From CAWINX01 sp963702055 (GTDB lineage Bacteria > Actinomycetota > Thermoleophilia > Solirubrobacterales > 70-9): a DNA stretch of 64,000 nucleotides. Shown here piece after piece: positions 51,598 through 59,304 of the stretch (position 1 is its first letter; the number at the start of each line of letters is the position of its first letter). Position numbers and translations under genes: made by a program. The DNA is taken from assembly GCA_963702055.1 (NCBI GenBank), contig OY969702.1, forward strand, positions 1,302,001 to 1,366,000. The letters run 5' to 3'. The notes below the pieces were generated by a model. That model saw only the letters and a list, made by a program, of their open reading frames with translations, made no database searches and was not told the DNA's origin.

Positions 51598-52227
51598 ATG
51601 GAAGCCCACGACCGGACCGACAAGCTCGCGGCCTCGCCGCAGCTCTTCGAGAGCGACTTCCTCAACTTCTTCTCGCGCGTGCACCCGGCGATCCCGGCGA
51701 TCGTCTTCGTCCCGGTGGTGGTCGCGATGGAGTGGCTCGGCGCCGACGGCGGCTACGCCGTCTGGCAGTTGGCGCTGCTCACCCTGGCCGGAGTCGGGAT
51801 CTGGACGCTGACCGAGTACTGGCTGCACCGCCTCATCTTCCACTGGGAGCCCGACAACGCCATCGGGCGGCGGATGCACTTCATCATCCACGGCATCCAT
51901 CACGACCACCCCAACGACAAGCTGCGCCTCGTCATGCCCCCGGCCGTCGCGATCCCCCTCGCCGCCCTCTTCTTCTTCGCCTTCACCCTGCTGTTCGGAA
52001 CCCCGGCCGCCTATCCCCTCTTCGCCGGCTTCATCGGCGGCTACCTCTTCTACGACTACACGCACTACTACGTCCACCACTTCGTGCCGAAGTCCGACTT
52101 CGGCAAACGCCTGCGCGAACAGCACATGCGCCATCACTTTCAGGATCACCGCTACGGGTTCGGCGTTTCCTCGCCGATTTGGGACGTGGTGTTCAGGACC
52201 CTGCCGCGCACCAAGCGCAAGGGCTGA
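51598..52227 (+). CDS. Fatty acid hydroxylase superfamily membrane enzyme
   Basis: This 209-residue protein has four hydrophobic segments and the histidine cluster of the fatty acid hydroxylase / sterol desaturase superfamily. It shows HRLIFH (77-82), the series H94, H98, H101, H102 and H104 (HGIHHDHP), HYYVHH and HMRHHFQDH. Most similar in layout to fatty acid 2-hydroxylase (FA2H, Scs7p). It would hydroxylate a lipid acyl chain in the membrane using a di-iron site. It is followed 43 bp later by a desaturase gene in the same direction, suggesting a lipid-modification pair. Confidence 0.87.
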   Translation: MEAHDRTDKLAASPQLFESDFLNFFSRVHPAIPAIVFVPVVVAMEWLGADGGYAVWQLALLTLAGVGIWTLTEYWLHRLIFHWEPDNAIGRRMHFIIHGIHHDHPNDKLRLVMPPAVAIPLAALFFFAFTLLFGTPAAYPLFAGFIGGYLFYDYTHYYVHHFVPKSDFGKRLREQHMRHHFQDHRYGFGVSSPIWDVVFRTLPRTKRKG

Positions 52228-52270
52228 AACGATCCTGTAACCCGGATCGTCGGTCCGAGTAATAGGGCCG

Positions 52271-53152
52271 ATGAGCCGCGTCGAGAAGTTCGCCAACCTG
52301 GGAGCGGTGGTCGTGCCGTTTGTCGCGACCCTCGCCGCCATTGTGCTTCTCTGGAACAGCCTGGTGAGCCCGGTGGACCTGGCGATCGCCGCGGTCATGT
52401 ACCTCCTCACCGCGATCGGAATCACCGTCGGATTCCACCGCCTGCTCACGCATCGGGCGTTTCAGACCTCGAAGCCACTTGAGTATGCCTTCGCCGTATT
52501 CGGCTCGATGGCGGTTCAGGGACCGGTGATCTCCTGGGTTGCCGACCACCGCAAGCACCACGCCCACACCGACAAGGAAGGCGACCCCCACAGTCCCCAC
52601 GTCGGCCACGGGGAGGGCGTGCGGGGCGTGCTGGCCGGGTTGTGGCACGCCCACTCCGGCTGGTTGATGTCCACGCAGGGAAGGGCGGACTGGAAGCGCT
52701 ACGCGCCCGACCTCTACGAAGATCGTGGGATGCGCCTGATCGGACGCCGCTTCGTCTGGCTCGTCGTCCTCAGCCTGGCGATCCCGGCGCTGGCGGGATA
52801 CATCGTCAGCGGCAGCCTGGCCGGCGCCGCGACCGGCCTCCTCTGGGGTGGTTTGGTTCGCATCTTCTTCGTCCACCACGTCACCTGGAGCGTCAATTCG
52901 GTCTGTCACTTCCTCGGCACACGGCGGTTTGAGACCGACGACGAGTCGACAAACGTCTTCTGGCTGGCGCTGCCATCCCTCGGTGAGTCCTGGCACCACA
53001 ATCACCACGCGTTTCCCCGCTCAGCCGTACACGGGTTGAAGGGCTGGGAACTCGATCCCTCGGCGCTGGTGATTGGAACGATGGAGAAGCTCGGCCTTGC
53101 CTGGAACGTGGTCCGAATCTCACCGGAACGCCAAGCACAGCGCGCCGCCTGA
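52271..53152 (+). CDS. Membrane fatty acid desaturase (delta-9 type)
   Basis: This 293-residue acyl-CoA or acyl-lipid desaturase has the three histidine boxes GFHRLLTHRAF, DHRKHHAHTD and HHNHHAFP, with four membrane helices between them. The family introduces a cis double bond using a di-iron centre, O2 and electrons. TAATAG lies 5 nt before the ATG at 52271, so the mRNA may be leaderless. Together with the upstream hydroxylase it suggests control of membrane lipid fluidity. Confidence 0.92.
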   Translation: MSRVEKFANLGAVVVPFVATLAAIVLLWNSLVSPVDLAIAAVMYLLTAIGITVGFHRLLTHRAFQTSKPLEYAFAVFGSMAVQGPVISWVADHRKHHAHTDKEGDPHSPHVGHGEGVRGVLAGLWHAHSGWLMSTQGRADWKRYAPDLYEDRGMRLIGRRFVWLVVLSLAIPALAGYIVSGSLAGAATGLLWGGLVRIFFVHHVTWSVNSVCHFLGTRRFETDDESTNVFWLALPSLGESWHHNHHAFPRSAVHGLKGWELDPSALVIGTMEKLGLAWNVVRISPERQAQRAA

Positions 53153-53180
53153 CATTGCCCGAATCTTCTTAACCATTTCG

Positions 53181-53203
53181 ATAGTCACACTCACTGTGAC
53201 TAT
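53181..53203. promoter_or_regulatory. Inverted repeat before the AT-hook protein gene
   Basis: ATAGTCACA (53181-53189) and TGTGACTAT (53195-53203) are perfect 9-bp arms with 5 bp between. They lie 45-68 bp upstream of the ATG at 53249, in the promoter region. An operator is the most likely reading. Confidence 0.55.
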
Positions 53204-53248
53204 GTGCCACACTGCCACCAGGGCAGGAGTTACTGATGAAAGGAAGAG

Positions 53249-53638
53249 ATGGCAAGCATTTCCAATGTGATCGATGAGGCTCGCGAGCTTCTCGAAAAGC
53301 GACTCCATGAGCTGGACGACGAGCGGAAGCGCCTTGAGCGCGCTCTCGCCAACTTGGTCGAGGGCAAGGCCCCCGGTCGCCCCCGTGGTCGTCGCGGCCC
53401 CGGTCGCCCCAAAGGCTCCACCTCCAAAAAAACCGCCGCCCCCCGCAAACGCCGCGGCCGTCGCGGTGGCACTCGGGCCGACCAGGCGGTGAAGCTGATC
53501 GCCGACAACCCGGGCATCAGCGCGTCGGAGATCGCCAAGACGATGAAAATCAAGCCCAATTACCTCTACCGGGTCCTCGGTGACCTGCAGAAAGAGGGAA
53601 GGGTCACCAAGAAGGGGCGTCAGTACTCTGCCAAGTAG
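53249..53638 (+). CDS. AT-hook / winged-helix DNA-binding protein
   Basis: This 129-residue protein has residues 1-40 as a likely coiled coil (SISNVIDEARELLEKRLHEL), then two AT-hook-like motifs (GRPRGRRGPGRPKGS) in a basic linker (43-75), then a winged helix (ADQAVKLIADNPGISASEIA, LYRVLGDLQKEGRVTKKG). It probably binds AT-rich minor grooves and a specific site as a nucleoid-associated regulator. GGAAGAG precedes the ATG. A 109-bp palindrome follows directly. Confidence 0.75.
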   Translation: MASISNVIDEARELLEKRLHELDDERKRLERALANLVEGKAPGRPRGRRGPGRPKGSTSKKTAAPRKRRGRRGGTRADQAVKLIADNPGISASEIAKTMKIKPNYLYRVLGDLQKEGRVTKKGRQYSAK

Positions 53639-53648
53639 GCGGCCGTGG

Positions 53649-53757
53649 GGCACTCCCGGTGGGGGTTCCGCTTAACTTTTTCCGAAGACAGTGGTCGACT
53701 GTCCGCGGGCGTCACTCCGGAAAAAGTACAAGACGCTCCACCCCCACCGGGAGTGCC
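53649..53757. repeat. Nested 109-bp palindrome between convergent genes
   Basis: GGCACTCCCGGTGGGGG (53649-53665) pairs perfectly with CCCCCACCGGGAGTGCC (53741-53757). Inside, ACTTTTTCCG (53675-53684) pairs with CGGAAAAAGT (53718-53727), and GACAGT (53687-53692) with ACTGTC (53698-53703). It lies between the AT-hook gene and mdh stop codons, so it may terminate both transcripts. Confidence 0.75.
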
Positions 53758-54743
53758 TAAACCAAGCCGAGAGCGCTGACAGCGGCGCGTTCCTCGCGCA
53801 GCTCGGCGACGCTGGCGTCGATCCGCTCTCGTGAGAACTCCGGAACTTCGAGGCCCTCGACGATCGTGTACTCGCCGCCGGCGCAGGTGCACGGGTAGCC
53901 GGTGATGATCCCCTCCTCGATTCCGTAGGAGCCGTCGGCCGGAACCGACATCGACACCCAATCCCCCTCGGGGGTGCCGAGCACCCAATCATGGACATGG
54001 TCGATTGCGGCGTTGGCCGCGGAGGCGGCGCTGGAGGCTCCGCGAGCCGAAATCACCTCGGCGCCGCGCTTGGCCACCCGCGGGATGAACTCGTCGGCGA
54101 TCCAGGCCTCGTCGTCGACCGCGTCCCAGGCGCCGGATCCGTTCACCTTGGCGTTCACCAGGTCTGGGTACTGGGTGGTTGAGTGGTTGCCCCAGATCGT
54201 CATGTTGGCGACCGCGCTCACCGGCACTCCGAGCTTGTTGGCGAGCTGGGAGATCGCCCGGTTGTGGTCGAGCCGGGTCATTGCGGTGAAGCGCTCGCGC
54301 GGCACGTCGGGCGCGTTGGACATTGCGATCAGGCAGTTGGTGTTGGCCGGGTTGCCGACCACCAGCACCTTGATGTCGTCGGCGGCGCCGGCGTTGATCG
54401 CCTCACCCTGCGGCTTGAAGATGCCACCGTTGGCCTCCAGCAGGTCGGCGCGCTCCATGCCCGGACCGCGCGGCCGAGCGCCGACCAACAGCGCCACGTT
54501 GGCGCCCTCGAAGGCCTGCTTCGGGTCATCGTAGATGTCGATTCGACTGAGCAGCGGAAATGCGCAGTCGTCGAGCTCCATCGCGGTGCCCTCCGCCGCC
54601 TTGACGGCATCGGGAATCTCCAACAGGCTCAGCTCCACCGGTGTGTCGGGACCGAGCATCGCGCCGCTGGCGATCCTGAAAAGGAGTGCGTAGCCGATCT
54701 GCCCGGCGGCGCCGGTAACGGTGACTTTGGCTGGGGTGCTCAC
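53757..54743 (-). CDS. mdh: Malate dehydrogenase
   Basis: This 328-residue NAD-dependent malate dehydrogenase acts in the TCA cycle. Recognisable are the NAD loop VTGAAGQIGYALLFRIA, the mobile loop RPRGPGMERADLL (substrate arginines), VVGNPANTNC and the catalytic WGNHSTTQYPD, with its histidine. The protein belongs to the LDH-like malate dehydrogenase type common in actinobacteria. The GTG at 54743 gives the normal N-terminus. It lies 39 bp downstream of icd on the same strand. Confidence 0.95.
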   Translation of the reverse strand: MSTPAKVTVTGAAGQIGYALLFRIASGAMLGPDTPVELSLLEIPDAVKAAEGTAMELDDCAFPLLSRIDIYDDPKQAFEGANVALLVGARPRGPGMERADLLEANGGIFKPQGEAINAGAADDIKVLVVGNPANTNCLIAMSNAPDVPRERFTAMTRLDHNRAISQLANKLGVPVSAVANMTIWGNHSTTQYPDLVNAKVNGSGAWDAVDDEAWIADEFIPRVAKRGAEVISARGASSAASAANAAIDHVHDWVLGTPEGDWVSMSVPADGSYGIEEGIITGYPCTCAGGEYTIVEGLEVPEFSRERIDASVAELREERAAVSALGLV

Positions 54744-54782
54744 GAAATCGTCTCTCCTGAGGTCGAGTTGGGTGCGACGGCG

Positions 54783-55997
54783 CTATGCCATCGCCTTTTG
54801 AAGGTTCTCGTCGATCGAGGTTAGGAACTCCTGAGTCGTCTGGTGCTCCTGGTCGGGGCCGATCAGCAGCGCCAGGTCTTTGGTCATCTTGCCGCTCTCC
54901 ACCGTCTCCACGCACACCCGCTCGAGGGTTTCGGCGAACTTCGAAACCTCGGGGGTGCCGTCCAGGCGCCCGCGGGCCGAGAGCCCCCGGGTCCAGGCGA
55001 AGATCGAGGCGATCGGGTTGGTGGAGGTCGGCTTGCCCTGCTGGTGTTGACGGTAGTGGCGGGTGACGGTGCCGTGCGCGGCCTCGGCCTCGAAGGTCTT
55101 GCCGTCGGCGGTCATCAGCACGCTGGTCATCAGGCCGAGCGACCCAAAGCCCTGCGCGACGGTGTCGGACTGCACATCGCCGTCATAGTTTTTGCAGGCC
55201 CAAACGTAGCCGCCCTCCCACTTCAACGCCGCGGCGACCATGTCGTCGATCAGCCGGTGCTCGTAGATGAGGCCGGCGGCTTCGAAGTCCGCCCTGAACT
55301 CATCCTCGTAGACCTCGGCGAAGACGTCCTTGAAGCGGCCGTCGTAGCGCTTCAGGATGGTGTTCTTGGTCGAGAGGTAGACCGGGAAGCCGCGCTCCAA
55401 GCCGTAGCGCATCGAGGCCCGGGCAAAGTCGCGAATCGAATCGTCGAGGTTGTACATCGCCATCGCGATCCCCCCGCCGGGGAAGTCGTAGACGTCGAGC
55501 TCGACCGGCTCGGAGCCGTCCTTCGGCGTATATGTGAGTGTCAGCGTCCCCTCGCCGGGGACGACCATGTCGGTGGCGCGGTACTGGTCGCCGAAGGCGT
55601 GGCGGCCGATCACGATCGGCTTGGTCCAACCCGGCACCAGTCGCGGCACGTTGGAGATGACGATCGGCTCGCGGAAGATGACGCCGCCGAGGATGTTGCG
55701 GATCGTCCCGTTCGGCGAGCGGTACATGTCGTGGAGTCCGAACTCCTCGACCCGCGCCTCGTCGGGGGTGATCGTCGCGCACTTGACTCCGACGCCGTGC
55801 TCCTTGATCGCCTCGGCCGCATCGACGGTGATCTGGTCGCGGGTCGCGTCGCGGCTCTCGATCCCCAGGTCGAAGTACTCCAGCTCGACGTCGAGGTAGG
55901 GAAGGACCAGCTGCTCCTTGATGAAGGCCCAGATGATCCGGGTCATCTCGTCGCCGTCCAGCTCGACGATCGGGTTCTCGACGCTGATCTTCGCCAT
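54783..55997 (-). CDS. icd: NADP-dependent isocitrate dehydrogenase
   Basis: This is a 404-residue homodimeric IDH of the eukaryotic-like type. It begins ISVENPIVELDGDEMTRIIW, typical of this type, and shows the substrate loop YRSPNGTIRNILGG, VVPGEGTLTLTYTPKDG and the NADP-binding region AAHGTVTRHYRQHQ. It oxidises isocitrate to 2-oxoglutarate. The ATG at 55997 lies 9 nt after TAGGGT, a leaderless promoter close to the divergent AidB-like gene. mdh follows in the same operon. Confidence 0.95.
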   Translation of the reverse strand: MAKISVENPIVELDGDEMTRIIWAFIKEQLVLPYLDVELEYFDLGIESRDATRDQITVDAAEAIKEHGVGVKCATITPDEARVEEFGLHDMYRSPNGTIRNILGGVIFREPIVISNVPRLVPGWTKPIVIGRHAFGDQYRATDMVVPGEGTLTLTYTPKDGSEPVELDVYDFPGGGIAMAMYNLDDSIRDFARASMRYGLERGFPVYLSTKNTILKRYDGRFKDVFAEVYEDEFRADFEAAGLIYEHRLIDDMVAAALKWEGGYVWACKNYDGDVQSDTVAQGFGSLGLMTSVLMTADGKTFEAEAAHGTVTRHYRQHQQGKPTSTNPIASIFAWTRGLSARGRLDGTPEVSKFAETLERVCVETVESGKMTKDLALLIGPDQEHQTTQEFLTSIDENLQKAMA

Positions 55998-56036
55998 CGA
56001 CGCGGCACCCTAGCGAGCGTGCGAGAATCAGGGACG

Positions 56037-57710
56037 ATGGCTACGGCAGAGAGATCGACGGGCGCCGCGACGCACGAGGTCTTCAACCAGCCAACCCCGC
56101 TGGAGGACTACAACCCCTTCGACGCGGACCGGCCGCTGGTCGAGGCGCTGCGCCGCGAGGGGGCCGAGTGGGCCGAGGACCGGGCGCGCGAGGTCGGCGC
56201 GATCTGCGGGTCCCACCAGACGATCCGCTGGGGGTTCGAGGCCAACGAGCGCAAGCCCGTCCTGCAGACCCACGATCGCTACGGCCACCGGATCGACGAG
56301 GTCGAGTTCGACACCTCCTGGCACGAGTTGATGCGAATCGGCGTCGGCAACGGGATGCACGCGATGCCCTGGCGCGAACCGGGGCCGGGCGCCCACGTCG
56401 CCCGCGCCGCGACCTTCATGCTGCTGATGCAGGCCGAGAGCGGCGTCGGCTGCCCGATCTCGATGACCTACTCGGCGATCCCGGCGCTGCGCAAACAGCC
56501 GGAGCTCGCCGCCGAATGGGAGGAGCGCTTCCTCTCGCTCGATTACGACGAGCGCTCGATGCCGGCCGACCACAAGAGCGGCGCCCTTTGCGGGATGGCG
56601 ATGACCGAGAAGCAGGGCGGCTCCGACGTCCGCGCCAACACGACCACGGCGACGCCGTTGAACGGCGGCGGGCCCGGCGCCGAGTACGAGCTCCTCGGTC
56701 ACAAGTGGTTCTGCTCGGCGCCGATGTGCGACGCCTTCCTCGTCCTCGCCCAAACGGACTCGGGCATCTCCTGCTTCCTGATGCCCCGCTGGACCCCCGA
56801 CGGGGAGCGCAACCGCTTCCACATCCAGCGGCTCAAGGACAAGCTCGGCAACCGCTCCAACGCCTCCAGCGAGATCGAGTTCCGCGGCGCCTGGGCACGG
56901 ATGGTCGGCGAGGAGGGGCGCGGGGTGCCGACGATCATCGAGATGGTCAACCACACCCGGCTCGACTGCGTGATCGGCGCCGCCACCGGCTACCGCGCCG
57001 GCGTCGTCCAGGCCCTCCACCACACCGCCAACCGCTCCGCCTTCGGGGCCAAGCTGATCGACCAGCCGCTGATGCAAAACGTGCTCGCCGACCTCTGCGT
57101 CGAGTCCGAGGCGGCGACGGTCTCGGCGATGCGACTGGCCCGCGCCTATGACGAGGTGGCGGCCGGCGATGAGGAGGCAATCGAGTTCCGTCGCCTCACC
57201 AACGCGGTGCTCAAGTACTGGCTCTGCAAGCGCGCCCCCTCCCACGCGGTCGAGTGCCTGGAGTGCCTGGGTGGCAACGGCTACGTCGAGGAATCGGGAA
57301 TGCCGCGCCTCTACCGCGAGGCGCCGCTCGCCTCGATCTGGGAGGGCTCGGGCAACGTCCAGTGTCTTGACGTCCTGCGCGCGATGGTCAAGGACCCGGC
57401 CTCAATCGAGGCCTTCTTCGCCGAGGTGCTCGAGGGCGCCGGAGCGGAGCCTCGCCTCGACGCCTACGTCGCCTCGCTGCGTGAAGAGATCCCCGGCGAC
57501 GTCGAGACGATCCAGTCCCGCGCCCGCCACATCGTCGAGCGGATGGCGATCGCCCTGCAGGCCTCGCTGCTGGTCCGCTACGGCGACCCGGCGGTAGCCG
57601 ACGCCTTCGCCGCCTCGCGACTCTCAGGCGACTGGGGCCAGGCCTTCGGCACCCTGCCGGCGGGCACTGACTTCAACTCCATCATCGAACGCCACTCTCC
57701 GGGCGCCTGA
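56037..57710 (+). CDS. aidB: AidB-like acyl-CoA dehydrogenase
   Basis: This 557-residue flavoprotein shows strong similarity in many blocks to E. coli AidB: HEVFNQPTPLEDYN, LRREGAEW, GMAMTEKQGGSDVRANTT, LKDKLGNRSNASSEIEF and RLYREAPLASIWEGSGN. AidB is an isovaleryl-CoA-type dehydrogenase that also binds DNA and is linked to alkylation resistance. No ada or alkB gene is visible nearby. The ATG at 56037 is chosen because homology starts there; the very long frame upstream is antisense to icd. It is followed by the IS110 element. Confidence 0.9.
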   Translation: MATAERSTGAATHEVFNQPTPLEDYNPFDADRPLVEALRREGAEWAEDRAREVGAICGSHQTIRWGFEANERKPVLQTHDRYGHRIDEVEFDTSWHELMRIGVGNGMHAMPWREPGPGAHVARAATFMLLMQAESGVGCPISMTYSAIPALRKQPELAAEWEERFLSLDYDERSMPADHKSGALCGMAMTEKQGGSDVRANTTTATPLNGGGPGAEYELLGHKWFCSAPMCDAFLVLAQTDSGISCFLMPRWTPDGERNRFHIQRLKDKLGNRSNASSEIEFRGAWARMVGEEGRGVPTIIEMVNHTRLDCVIGAATGYRAGVVQALHHTANRSAFGAKLIDQPLMQNVLADLCVESEAATVSAMRLARAYDEVAAGDEEAIEFRRLTNAVLKYWLCKRAPSHAVECLECLGGNGYVEESGMPRLYREAPLASIWEGSGNVQCLDVLRAMVKDPASIEAFFAEVLEGAGAEPRLDAYVASLREEIPGDVETIQSRARHIVERMAIALQASLLVRYGDPAVADAFAASRLSGDWGQAFGTLPAGTDFNSIIERHSPGA

Positions 57711-57716
57711 CCAAGT

Positions 57717-58985
57717 AGATCAAGACCGTATGGAGTGTCGACCGACCTCAGCGGTAGGCAAGTCGGCACCCCGCGCATGACAGAGCGGGGACTGGGTCGC
57801 AGGGTGGTCCTGCGGCCGACACCCCAATCATGGGAGGTGCCGACATGCCCCAGCCTAAAAGCGTGGTCGGTCTCGATGTCCACGCCACTCAAACTCACGC
57901 CTGTGCTCTCTCGCCTGAGACGGGCGAGCTGCGTGCCAAGCGCCTGAACGGTCCGCCCCGGCGAGTGCTCGACTACCTGGAGGGACTCCAGGCTCCCCTT
58001 CTCGCGGTCTATGAGGCCGGGCCCACCGGCTATGGCCTCGCGCGCGGTGGCGCCGAGCGCGGCCTGGACGTGCGTGTCTGTGCGCCGGGATCGATCCCCA
58101 AAGCGCCGAGCGACCGGGTTAAGACCGACCGCCGCGACGCCGAGCGCCTGGCGCGCCTGTGTCTTGCCGGAGAGCTCTCCTTCGTTCGGGTGCCGAGCCC
58201 CGAGGAGGAGCGCTTTCGCGACCTCGCTCGCTGCCGAGAGGCAATCCGCGCCGACCTGATGAGAGCCCGTCATCGGCTGGGCAAGTTCCTGTTGCGCCGC
58301 GAGCTGCGTTGGGAGGGCCCGGGCTCGGCCTGGACGCAGGCTCACTGGCGCTGGCTGAGGGGAATCGAGTTCGCCGATGTCGCCTCCAACGCAGTGCTCG
58401 GTGACTACCTGAGCGCGGTGGTGGCGCTCGAACAGCGCCGCAGCGCTTCTGAGCGAGCGATCGAGGAGTTGTGGCCCTCCTCCCCTTGGGCAGAGACGAT
58501 CACGCGGCTGCGCTGCCTGCGGGGCATCAGCACGCTGACGGCGCTCGGCCTGTGTTCGGAGGCGGGGGACCTGCGACGTTTTGAGCGCCCGGGGGCTCTG
58601 GCGGCCTATTTCGGCATCGTGCCCTCCGAGCACTCCTCCGGCGAGCAGCGCCGGCGCGGGCCGATCACCAAGGCCGGCTCTCCCCATGCCCGTCGGTTGC
58701 TCGTCGAGGCTGCTCATCACTACCGCCACCACCCGCGGGTGGGAGGCGCTTTGGAGCAACGCCAACGTGGCGCCGATCCGCGTGCCTGCGCAATCGGCTG
58801 GCGTGCCCAATGCCGTCTGCACCACCAGTGGCAGCGGCTGCGCGTGGGGCGGGGCAAGCCCGCCAACGTGGTCAGGATCGCGCTGGCGCGCGAGCTGAGC
58901 TGCTTTGTGTGGGAGGTGGGTCAGCTGAGCTAAGACCGAAAAGGCCAGCCCGCTTCTGGCGCTGTCGGGGCGGCACGAGATCAAG
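57717..58985 (+). mobile_element. IS110-family insertion sequence (probable boundaries)
   Basis: The element contains the transposase at 57845-58933 plus about 120 bp upstream and 50 bp downstream non-coding sequence. The octamer AGATCAAG occurs at 57717-57724 and 58978-58985, giving candidate edges of a 1.27-kb element, the usual IS110 size. IS110 elements lack inverted terminal repeats and use a bridge RNA encoded in a non-coding end. The upstream non-coding part contains a GTCGCAGG / CCTGCGGC hairpin (about 57798-57820), a possible part of it. The edges are not proven. Confidence 0.6.
57845..58933 (+). CDS. IS110-family transposase
   Basis: This 362-residue recombinase has an N-terminal RuvC-like DEDD tetrad, D11 (GLDVHATQT), E57 (VYEAGPTGYGL), D95 and D98 (KTDRRDAERLARL). 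A C-terminal transposase_20 domain follows (RLRCLRGISTLTALGLC, with a conserved Ser region PSEHSSGEQRRRGPITKAGS, quoted only in parts). The ATG at 57845 has GGGAGGT 6 nt upstream and is preferred over one at 57830. It appears intact and so may be active. Confidence 0.92.
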   Translation: MPQPKSVVGLDVHATQTHACALSPETGELRAKRLNGPPRRVLDYLEGLQAPLLAVYEAGPTGYGLARGGAERGLDVRVCAPGSIPKAPSDRVKTDRRDAERLARLCLAGELSFVRVPSPEEERFRDLARCREAIRADLMRARHRLGKFLLRRELRWEGPGSAWTQAHWRWLRGIEFADVASNAVLGDYLSAVVALEQRRSASERAIEELWPSSPWAETITRLRCLRGISTLTALGLCSEAGDLRRFERPGALAAYFGIVPSEHSSGEQRRRGPITKAGSPHARRLLVEAAHHYRHHPRVGGALEQRQRGADPRACAIGWRAQCRLHHQWQRLRVGRGKPANVVRIALARELSCFVWEVGQLS

Positions 58986-59304
58986 TGAGACCAGCACGTC
59001 GCCGCTTTGCGGCCTGCGTTGCGTCCTCGGGCAATTGACGGGTGACCCGTCGACCGCGCCCGCTTCAAGACTGCAGGCCACGCGACGAATCGACGGTCAT
59101 GAGGTAGCCAGCCCTCGCATATGAGGCTGACGATGCAGTCGGCGTACCTGGAATCCGCTCGTGTCGCCCCGAGAGTGCCGCGCGGTCCCTGCCCCTCAGG
59201 GGCAGGATCAGCCGTGGCCGCTTGACGGGAACCTCTCCATATGAGGACGCAGGGAGCGTGGCGTGCTCCGCACGCGAGCGACCGAGGACGCCGAGATACG
59301 CCGG
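58986..59304. other. Gene-free stretch beyond the IS110 element
   Basis: No credible gene is seen. A 19-bp hairpin CCTGCCCCT-c-AGGGGCAGG spans 59188-59206. The nonamer CATATGAGG occurs at 59118-59126 and 59238-59246, in both cases preceded by CCTC or CTC. These may be remnants of mobile DNA or regulatory sequence. The stretch ends at the stop codon of the convergent site-2 protease. Confidence 0.5.

Noticed and set aside
54843..56036. Long N-terminal extension of the AidB-like frame
   Set aside because: The extension is antisense to icd; homology to AidB begins at the ATG at 56037.
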